A stretch of 64,000 nucleotides of DNA from Bactericera cockerelli (lineage: Eukaryota; Arthropoda; Insecta; Hemiptera; Triozidae): contig CM044961.1 in NCBI GenBank assembly GCA_024516035.1, positions 7,292,428 through 7,356,427 on the forward strand. The letters are read 5' to 3'. A program made the position numbers and the translations under genes. The notes beneath the pieces were generated by a model. That model did no database searches. It was given only the letters and a program-made list of their open reading frames with translations, and was not told the DNA's origin. Shown piece after piece: positions 25,401 through 36,477 of the stretch; positions within the stretch are counted from its first letter, which is position 1; each line of letters starts with the position of its first letter.

Positions 25401-28400
25401 TGTGAAAAAATGCAAGGTGATGAGATTGTTAAAGTCTGTGCTAACTGTGGTGAAAACCACTCAGCTAACTACAGAGGTTGCAAATATTATGCAGAATTAA
25501 AAAAGAAGCGTTTTAAAGATCTCCCTTTCGTCAACAATGTTCTCCCACATTATTCTAATGTCCCCCCACCCATGAGTGATTTTCCACAGATGCCTCATAA
25601 CCAAATTTCAAGTTCCAGACCTCCGTATATGGTTGGCGACCATTCCTATGCAAATATTCTGAAATCTGCAACTGCTGCTGCTTCATCATCACCTCATCTA
25701 GAATTCTCTCAGCTCCCTCCAGGACCTTCTAACCAGCCAACACCACTAGATTCTCTCTTGGAAACAGTCATTTCAGCTTTAAAACCTTTCTTTCTTTCTC
25801 TATTAAACAAAATCAAGCCTATGATTCAAGATTTTATTTTACAGCTCCTTAATGGATCACGTTGAACAATTCACTTCTCACAAGTTAGCCCTCCTTAATT
25901 GGAACGCCAATGGTATAAGCTCTAAAAGGATGATTTTTATTGACTTCATTGTTCGTCATGATATTGATATTGCTTGTGTGACAGAAACTCACTTGACACC
26001 CAAACAAAACTTTAAAATTCCAAATTACAGGGTATACAGAAATGACAGAATTACTTGAAAAGCAGCTGGTGGTGTTGCAGTAATTATCAAAAAAAATATT
26101 TGTCATGAACCTATCGTATTTCCTCCTCTTATCTGCTTTGAAATTCAAGGCATTACTGTTACGTTAACAAATGGTTCACTTTTGAGAATATTTTCTACTT
26201 ACCGTTCAAGTAAGCCATTATCTGTAAGAGATATGAGTTTAATTTTCTCTGGGAATAACACTCCAACAATCATGGCTGGGGACCTGAACTGTAAACATCC
26301 TGCTTGGTTCAGTCGCTCTTCCAACCCCAATGGGCTTAAATTATTCAACCTCATGAACAAATCAGACTGGGTAGTCCTTGGTCCAGATGAGCCTACTTAC
26401 TTTCCATCACATTTGAATCGTGAGCCTGATGTATTGGATATTTTAATTTGTAAAAATGTTTCTGGAATCATGTCACAACAAGTGTTGTCTGCTGAGCTGC
26501 CTTCTGATCATGCACCCGTCATTATTGAAATTGATTCCATATTACTTCAATATCCGTCAAGATTAAAATTAATAAATGGTCCCATAGATTGGGATTTGTT
26601 TCGTAACAAAGTAAATTCAAAGATCTCAATTCCATCCAGTTTTGAGAGCACTAACTCTATTGATGATGCTGTTGACAAGTTTACAAACATTGTAAAGCAG
26701 AGTGTTTACTCATCATCAAGTCCTAAAAAGACTTATTCATATAAATTTGCTCTTCCCTTTCATTTACGATCTCTTATTTCCTACAAACATAGGATCAGAC
26801 GTAGATGGCAAAGAAACAGATGTACCAATGATAAAAAACTTCTAAACATTCTCACCAGGAAAGTCAAGCAGCAACTTGATGCATTTTGGCATGACAATTA
26901 TCAAGACTACCTCCAAGACTTACATCCTGATGATGGTACGCTATACAAAGAAACCAAAAGAATTCTGAGGCAGAGAGACGTTATCCCTCCTATTGAAACT
27001 GGTGATGATCAATATGTCACATCCCCAGCTGATAAGTGTGAAGCATTTGCCGACATGTTGGAAGAAACTTTTTCACTAAACATGAACTCATTTGATACAG
27101 CTCATGTTACTCATGTTGAACAAACAATTGTTAATGACTGGCAATCAGTTGAGCTTCCAATTCCTTATGCAACTCCTTTTGAAGTGAGTGAAGAAATTGA
27201 CCACCTGAAGAAAAAGAAATCACCAGGTCATGATCTAATTCCCAATGAGGTCATTAAAGAACTTCCATTTCGTGCTATCTTATTTCTTACAGCTCTTTTT
27301 AATGCGTGTCTACGTTGGAATTATTTTCCCTACAACTGGAAACATGCACAGGTAACCATGGTTCCAAAACCGGGAAAGCCTAAAAAGAAACTTGCAAGTT
27401 ACAGACCTATAAGTCTTTTGCCAACATTATCAAAGTTGCTGGAAAAACTCATAGCCTACCGCTTGAAGACCGTTCTCGATGATTGGAACGTTTTACCTAA
27501 ATTTCAATTTGGTTTCAGAGAAGGACATTCCACCATTGATCAGATGGTCAAATTTTCAGAGTTTATTAATTTAAACTTTGAAAACTACAAGCAAACTACC
27601 GCCCTCTTCCTGGATTTTCAGCAAGCATTTGATAAAGTCTGGCATAATGGTCTCATATTCAAGATGCACAAGTTACAGTTTCCCAAATTTTTGATTGGCA
27701 TTGTTTCCTCATTTCTAAAAGAACGCTCCTTCAGTGTCAAACTAGAAGAAAATTTTAGCTCCATTCGCCCTATTTGTGCTTCAGTTCCGCAGGGATCAGT
27801 CCTCGGGCCAATCCTGTTTAACTTGTACGTAAGTGATATAGCAGAAGATCTTACACCCATCTCCCCATCTTGCTTCCTTGGAATGTTTGCAGACGACAAA
27901 CTTATTGCCTGTTCAGACACAAACATTAATACTGCTCAAGCTACATTGCAGGTTATGGTAAATCAGATTGTTCAATGGTGCCACAAGTGGTGTATTACTA
28001 TTAGCATTCAAAAGTCTGAAGCCAAGATCTTTTCCCTACGGAGGTGCACAAATCCTCCCTGCATTTCCATTGGAAGTCAAAGTATTCCCTGGAAAGATTC
28101 TTCTGTGAGATGGCTGGGTGTATGGTTTGATAAAAGGCTAACCTGGGCTGATCACATAACAACCAAGACAGCAGAAGCCTACCAGCGACTATCCAAACTA
28201 TTTCCCCTTCTCAATAAGAAATCATCTTTAAGGATGAAATCTGCCATATTGATTTACAAGTCAATTCTTCTCCCTGTCATCACATATGGTTGTCCTGTAT
28301 GGATGGCAGCAGCGGAGTCTCACATTAGGAAACTTCAAGTGTTTCAAAACAAAGTCCTACGCATTATTACTCGAGCCCCTTGGTTTGTCAGGAATTCTGA

Positions 28401-28677
28401 TATTCATAAAGATCTAAATATTAAACCCTTATATGATATCATTCTTCAAAGAAGTATTTCCTTCATACAGGACAACCCACATGGTGTAGGTCAAAGACAA
28501 TATGTCAGACGAAAAAGAATTCACTTACCCCAAGACCTACCTGACATAGTGAATGCACTATAACTCCTTGTATTTAATCTTCCTTGTTCCTTTAATTGTA
28601 TTTCCATTTTATGTCAACTTCCTATTCATTAACTATGTCCTGTTCTTATCAAATCCTTATTTTAAATTACATACCTG

Positions 28678-28708
<31 letters not shown>

Positions 28709-31588
28709 CTCTCTATTGTCATTTTTATTACTCCTTCATACTTGTTCCTTGTTCCTTCATTGCAATATTAATATTTATGTATGTGTGCTTGTCTGTGTGT
28801 TTGTATGTATGTATGTATATTCCTAATCTTTGTAAATAATTTTTGTGTATTTTTTTTTATTATTATTTTTTATTTCTTTTTCTTCTTCATGACATCTTTA
28901 TTCTTTTGCCCATTATTAAATTATCCTTGTCCTTGTCCTTCATAAACCTGTTATGCTATCCTTATGTGCAAAGTTTATAAAAGTTTTGAAATAAAGACTG
29001 AAATAAATTTGAATTATTCCAAAAAAAAAATTTTTTGAAAAAGATAAACATTTTATCTTTGTTTACGATTTAAAAATTCCAAAGAAGAAATTCTATAGTA
29101 TTTTCAATATTTTTTTCTCTTTGGGAAGCCAATCGGTCCTCGAATCACTGATTCGTGAATCAAGGTTACTTCCTCAAATTGAGTGCTCCGAATCACCTGC
29201 GAATCAGAGATTGGAGATGATAAAACCCGATTCGTCGAGCCAATCCGGAGTTCGAGTGAATCCGGGGTGAATCTTGGATGATAAAATCGGCTATTATTGC
29301 ACATCTAGACTATAAGACAAAGCTACCTACCAAATTTCAGCTTCCTAGGACTTACGAGTTCGGAGAAAAAGTGATGAATCAGTGAGTCAGTCAGTCAGTG
29401 AGTGAAACTCTCTTTTATCTATACTTATAAAATTTAGTGGGTAGCGCAGAATTATAGGACTTTTCCATATCTTTAATATCCCAATATCTTTTTTATTGTC
29501 TATAACTCCGCCACTGGTCGCTGCTAACATGAAAGCAGCTACACATTTTTCCTCACGAGGTATGAGTGGACCCCGAACACCCAAGTACAGAGAAAAAAAA
29601 AATCCTGCTCCGCTAGGAATCGAAGAAAGGTCACCGTGCGTGCAATGCCTAGCGCGCTAACTCACTCGGCCACGGTGATTACTCTTTTTTATGAATACGG
29701 CTCATTGAAGGTAAACGAGAACTAATGTCCTACATAAAGGGCGGGGTTATTGTCTGCGGCAATCTCTTCCACCCAACCCATCTGATGATGCTGCAATCGC
29801 AGCACAAGTCGTCACATTTGATGAAGTTGACCATCTACTTACCGCAACTTTAGAAACCCTAGAAACGTCCCGGTAGCTCAGTGGTAAAGGCGGCACTCTG
29901 TGAATCCACAGGTTCCAGAGGTCGTGGGTTCGAAACCCAGCCGGGACATGACAAGTTATCCTCCCATTTGGGATTTTTACCACATAATAATATGTCTTGG
30001 GCTTACTGCTGGATTAATGGGACTTCGATAGTCCTTATCGGGCAGTATAAATAAGGCGATATTATTATTATTTTATTTATTATCTTCACATACTCGCCCA
30101 TGCTTCTCTCTCACATGGGCGCCCTTCTTCTCTTCCTTCTCGCCCATCAGCTGTCTATTATCTACTAACTTGTCTCATCTTCACAGGGCGCATCTCTCTC
30201 TACTGGACTCACTCCGCTCCTTCATATTCTCCTGCTCGCCCATGCTTCTCTCTCACATGGGCGCCCTTCTTCTCTTCCTCCTCGCCCATCAGCTGTCTAT
30301 TATCTACTAACTTGTCTCATCTTCACAGGGCGCATCTCTCTCTACTGGACTCACTCCGCTCCTTCATATTCTCCTACTCGCCCATGCTTCTCTCTCACAT
30401 GGGCGCCCTTCTTCTCTTCCTCCTCGCCCATCAGCTGGGTGAGCTAGGGGCGGGCGGCTCGTGTTCTGTGTTCCCGGTGGCTATGGCTCAGAGCGGAGGG
30501 CGCCCCAGGTTCGCCTTCAGGATTCTGACTGGGGTGTCCTGCAGTGTTCTGGTGGCTCCTTGGTAAGTATTATTTCTCTCTACTGAGGTCCCTTATTTAT
30601 TTTTTTTTTTTTTGGCTCTCTTTAAAGTGGCAGGGTTCTCACATGTGAGCTCTTCCACTCAACCATTTTCATCATAATACAATAACAACTATTAAGTAGT
30701 CACTGTGGCAGAGCGAGTTAGCGCGCTAGGCATTGCACACGGTGACCTGGGTTCGATTCCCAGCGGGGGAGGATTTTTTCTGCTCTGTACTTGAATGTTC
30801 GGGGTCCACTCATACCTCGTGAGGAAAAATGAGTAGTTACTTGTATGAGTAACGACCAGTGGCGGCATTACCAGAGTAAAAAGAAATTAATGTAATAGAA
30901 TAATTCGAAATGTAAAGGAGGCTCTTAGTAATGCTGCGCTACCCACAAAAATTGTGAAGAGGCCTTGTGCTTCACCACAAAGAAATTCGTACATACAATA
31001 ACAACTATTATTATGTTTTATTTTATATTAGAATAAGATAGGGAAATTGTGAAAAATGGGTAGTTCGCGTTAATTAATTTAAAATTAAAAAAAAAAAATT
31101 AAAAAAATCTCCAGCGGGGCAGACATTTTGCTCTGTACTTGGATGTTCGGGGTCCACTCTTACCTCGTGAGAAAAAATGAGTAGCTGCTTTGATGTGAAG
31201 CAGCGACCAGTGGCGGAATCATAGGCAAAAAAAATATCCTGCGCTACTAAAATTGTTACATAATAACATAAAGAAAAAACATTATCATTATTATTAACTC
31301 TGTACATCAAATGATGTTCTTTCCTCTTAACTCTTAAAGCTAAGAAAAGCCCTCAACTCGGATTAAAGTACTCTGTGATTCATTCACACATGTATTCATT
31401 TAAAGAGATGGGGTTGTTGGGGCATATCGTTGAATTTTTTCATGCATAATGTAATAGGGGATTTGAGTATAATATTCTTTTTTTTATTAGGGATGGAAAA
31501 AAGTTGAGTTCTGTCTATTCTAAGCCTAGGGTCTGATATTCTGAAATTAAGTTGTGAGACTATGTAGGGACTAGGTATTTATTGTATT

Positions 31589-31623
<35 letters not shown>

Positions 31624-34600
31624 CATCTCTGTTTACACGGAACAATAATGCTGCAATTACGTAAACAGGTTATTAATTATGTTTTGAATCCTAGACATAT
31701 AGAAGTGTTTCGATAATAAAGAGAACTTTTAAATGAACTTACTAAACCATTCCCAGGGTGCCCGGGCTCCTGACTCCCGACACCAGCCGCCTGTACGCCC
31801 AAGCTCTGGACGCCGCTATGGTGCCGGTAACTCTGTACGCCGCGGCTCTCTCCTCTGTGCTCCTCATGGGGTGTATGGGACTCGTGGCCCTTGTGCTGTG
31901 GGGCAAGACAATGAACTCTCTAGCCGTGGGGTGAGTTACCTTGCTTACTAGCTGTGGGGTGTATGGGACTTGGGGTGTATGTGGGGCAAGACAATGAACT
32001 CTCTAGCCGTGGGGTGAGTTACTAGCTGTGGGGTGTATGGGACTTGTGTCCCTTGTGATGTGGGGCAAGACAATGAACTCTCTAGCCGTGGGGTGAGTTA
32101 CTAGCTGTGGGGTGTATGGGACTTGTGTCCCTTGTGATGTGGGGCAAGACAATGAACTCTCTAGCCGTGGGGTGAGTTACCTTGCTTACTAGCTGTGGGG
32201 TGTATGGGACTCGCGTCCATTGTGATGAGGGGGAAGACAATGAATTCTCTAGCCGTGGGGTGAGTTACCTTACTTGCTAGCTGTGGGGTGTATGGGACTT
32301 GTGTCCCTTGTGATGTGGGGCAAGACAGTGAACTCTCTAGCCGTGGGGTGAGTTCCCTTGCTGACATCACGATTGTGACTTACACAAATAATATGGAAGA
32401 CCGACCTGAGAAGCTTGATCGGACTTGTAACCTGGAGGTCGGTTGTTCGAGTCCCAAATTCGTTAAAAAATTAGTAGTTTGAGTTTAAGTAATTTTTTTT
32501 CGAATTCGCATCCTCAAAAAACTACGCTTCTGTGGAAATCGTGTCTTGAGCAAATTCAGTTTTTTTCTTTAAAATCCTCAAAAAACTACGCTTGTAACCT
32601 TACTACTCGCGTTTTCGATAGTTTCGGGGTCACAGAAATATGCTGTTTCATTGGTTCTTCACTGGCTCTCCGATAAGTTAAAAGTGTAAAGGAACGGTCA
32701 ACTGTCAGATAGCTTGACAACGTGACAACGATTCGCCAACAATTTTGAAAAATGCAGGTACCTAGCTCGTTTTTTGAGCGAGGCCATCAATTATGTCATC
32801 GCGATAGCGATAAACACACTGTATCCTAACTGCGAGATATTCACTGTATCCTAACTGCGAGATATTGTAAATAAATTATTAATAATTGACAAAAATATGA
32901 TACAATTAAATGTAGTAGGTACATATTTGTGCACTCATTATTATTAACATTTAGGGTTGAGTTGTTTTTTTGAACAAGGATGGTGATTGTTTAGTATCCT
33001 CTATGTAAAACCATTTTTTTTAAATGTCTATTTTTTGCAGTTTCCTCGCCAAGATTCTGAAGGGCAGTACGTTGTATTCTGAGTGGAGCATGAAAATCCT
33101 GGAGAAGTTGCCAGGTCTAGTGGCAGCTCTCATGCTATCCATAGCCCTGAATACATGCGGGGGTCTTGCCTTTGCTCTGGGCCTCTGTCTCTACTTCCTC
33201 AAGGTTATACTACTTGTAATTGAATTGAATTGAATTGAATATGTTTTATTTGAGTGTAATACAATACAGTTAAATAAATCAACCTATTACTATAATAGGT
33301 AATAATAGTAATAATAATAATAATATACTAGGTAATACTACTAGTAATTATAACAATAATTCTTGTAATAATAAGATACTAGGGAAGTAGCCTGGCCTAG
33401 TAGCAGCTCTCATGCTATCCATAGCCCTGAATACATGCGGGGTATTATTATTAATAATACTAGAAAAAATACTCGTATTAATAATACTAGAAAAGTTACC
33501 AGGTCTAGTGGCAGCTTATTTTTCAGGTGTTTTTTTTTTAATTTCAGGAGGAAGGGGTTTCTAGGTTGGATGTACTATACAAGTTTTGCGGATTGCATAC
33601 TTTTTCAGGCGTTTCTTCAAATTTTCGAGGTTTGACCGATGAGAATAATATTGTCGCCTTATTAAGTCTGCCCATTTAGGACGTAAGTCCAATTATTCGA
33701 GCAGTGAGCACAAGACTTATTATTATGTGGCCAAATTTGGAAATGGGAAGATAACTTGTCACGTCCCTGCTGGGTTTCGAACCCGCGACCTCTAGATTTC
33801 CAGACCGATACCTTGACCACTGAGGTATTGGGACTGACTATTCCCGGTAGCTCAGTAGTCAATACGTCTGTCTGGTAATCCAGAGGTCCTGGGTTTGAAA
33901 CCCAGCCGGGATATGACAAGCTATCTTCTCATTTAGGATTTTAGTCACATGATAAAAAAAAACTTAGGCTTACTGATGGATTAATAGGTCTCATTAGTCC
34001 TAATCAGGCAATACAACATAGGCGAATTCTCTTCCCCACTCCAGCGAATGCAAAAATTAGGGAACAATATAGCTGACAAAGTAGATAATTATATTTTTTT
34101 GTTGTCAAAATTAATTATGTATGTGATTTTTATTGTATTTTTATTTTAATAATATTGTAATAAATGGGAATACATCCCGTCAATTCTTGTAAAAAAAATA
34201 CAAACTAGGCGACACTAATATTATATTTTCGTATTTTAAATAACAGTTTCAACAAATTTCTTTCGTAAAAAAATATTTTTTTTTTTAATTGATTTTTTTT
34301 TTCAATTGGTTTTAATATTGTTGATTTTTTTTCAGCTGGTACTTCTGTACGAGGAAATATTCGAGAAGATTCTCCTCCTACCCTGGAACGTCCTCAAGAG
34401 ATACCTCATCAAGCGGATGAAAAGATACCGGCAGTCTAGACAAGCCCTAGCGACGGCAAATTCCTCCCCGGAGGTAAACGCTATTGAAACGACAGCCAGC
34501 GAAACAAAAGCCAGAGCCACTCCCAGTTTATCGATTGAAGCCAAACCCAACACGAGTCGTGAAACTAATCTCAACACGAATCAACTCATTGAAGCTGATG

Positions 34601-36445
34601 TAAGTGCAAGTCAATCCAATGAAGCAATTCCTAATGCAAGTCAGTCCAAAGAAGATGTCTACTGTCAAAATACACGATCCAGTAGTGAGAAAACAAAAAT
34701 TGCCTTGGAAACCAAAACTAGCAGAGATGAAAAGATTGACAGGAGTTACCACTCAAAAACTAACCACAAGCAAATAAAAGGAAAACTCCACAGCGGAAAA
34801 CCAAGCCAGAATGAACAAGCAACTTCTAGCAACACAAACATTATGGATGAACATGATAATGTCAACGTAACAGCTAACAGCTCATGTGTCCTAGATAATG
34901 GCTCCGGTATTAGTAGCAATCAATCAGATCGGTCAAAAACAACGTTCGATGACACTAAAAAATCAAAGAATAGCTCTATTAAAAACACCAATGTTACGAG
35001 AAGTGACTCGCTCAATAGTAATTCAGGAGCGAGGCCTCTGGTCGTAAGAAGCAACTCGGTCAAGACTGACGAATGGTCGCGACCAATGGTCGTGAAAAGT
35101 GACTCGGAAGATGATGACGATGAAGTGACGTTCAGGGATCTGAACTTTCATTTCACGCTGTTTCTTTTGTGGATGATCTGCACCCTGGTGAGCTTTCCTA
35201 GCACGCTGGTGTGGGCCAAGAACTTTGGGTGAGTTTAAGCCAATTTTGTAAAAACTTTTTTTTAGCCCCATTAACGCCTGAACTGTTGGAAGACGTTGAT
35301 CCATTTTGAAAAAATAAATATCAATACTTCTGATAGATCAACTGATAGAACTATCTAGTAAAATTCAGAAGGTAGCAAATATTGTCAACAATGAGAACTT
35401 TTGATGTTATAAAGTGGTAACATGTACCGTATTGAACCAACAGGTCAGAAACTTGCACTGCCTCCATCGTTGCCATATGGCAACGCTAGGCGTTAATGGG
35501 TTAATGTTCAAACGCAATGTATTTCACTGCAATTACATGAACTCAATACTTAGCCTAGATAAGATTAAAAAATTCTAAACCTAGTTGTTGCTAACATTCT
35601 TTCTTAAAGATATTTACATTATTTGAAAGGTCCAATTTAGAGGAGTGTTGATTGTATAGTAACATAGCAGATATTAATGGTGACTTTTAATTGATTTAAC
35701 ACCAAGAAATGAGACTTTCTTTAGACTAAGAGTAAAGATTCTCTTTAGTCTCATTCTTGTATCAACAGAACAATACTGTACGAACGCATTGAAAGACCAT
35801 AGCGACAGTTGTTTTACGATGAATACTGGACCGTTTTTGTCTGTGTGTCGGTTCCACGATAACTCCGGAACTATTAATCAATTTACTGTATATTTATACA
35901 TTACTGTATGTTTACAATTATACATTTAAAATATATTAAATATTAAAATACAATTTGCGCTTTTGGTATGTAGTTATCATATTTGTGTTAATCACTTTCG
36001 TGATATCACAACTACTCAAACTCGCTTTGCTAAATCTGCGAGAAAATCCTTCTTTAACTGAAGAGAAACTGTAGCGCCAGTTCCGCCGCTCTTTCGTCGC
36101 GCCTGATAACAGGGACGGGTTTTTTTTTTTTTTTTTTTAGTTTTCATATTTGTGTTAATCACTTTCGTGATATCACAACTACTCAAACTCGCTTTTACTA
36201 AATCTACGCTGAAACCGAGACTTGAACCACCGACCTCCAGGTTACAAGTCCGCTGCCTTATCGATCTGTTAACAGGGACGGTTTTCTGATTGCAGGGACA
36301 CAATGCAGCTCTCTCCGGATCCCATGAGTACACACGCCGCCATCATGAGTGCCTGTGCCGCCCTCCTGTGGCAAGCGGACCTGCCCAAGCCTGATGCGTA
36401 AGTACCAAGCGCTTACCAGTGCAGAGACTTGTGGTCATTCCGGCG

Positions 36446-36477
<32 letters not shown>

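Larger units (their letters stand above)
24081..29030 (+). mobile_element. Near-complete Jockey-like LINE
   Basis: Two ORFs overlap by about 14 bases, followed by a 3' UTR with a T-rich tract and an A-run at 29021-29030. It inserted in sense orientation in the intron between exons i and j. The 5' UTR may begin near 23912. Only one in-frame stop is seen over both ORFs. Confidence 0.93.

Noticed and set aside
28553..28826. Short ORFs after the Jockey ORF2
   Set aside because: They read through the T-rich 3' UTR of the element.
29868..29950. Possible functional tRNA gene (paired acceptor stem, box A and B)
   Set aside because: The same head plus the same non-tRNA body recurs at 2383, 33645, 33840, 38757, 53997, 57216 and 60851, so it is a SINE head.
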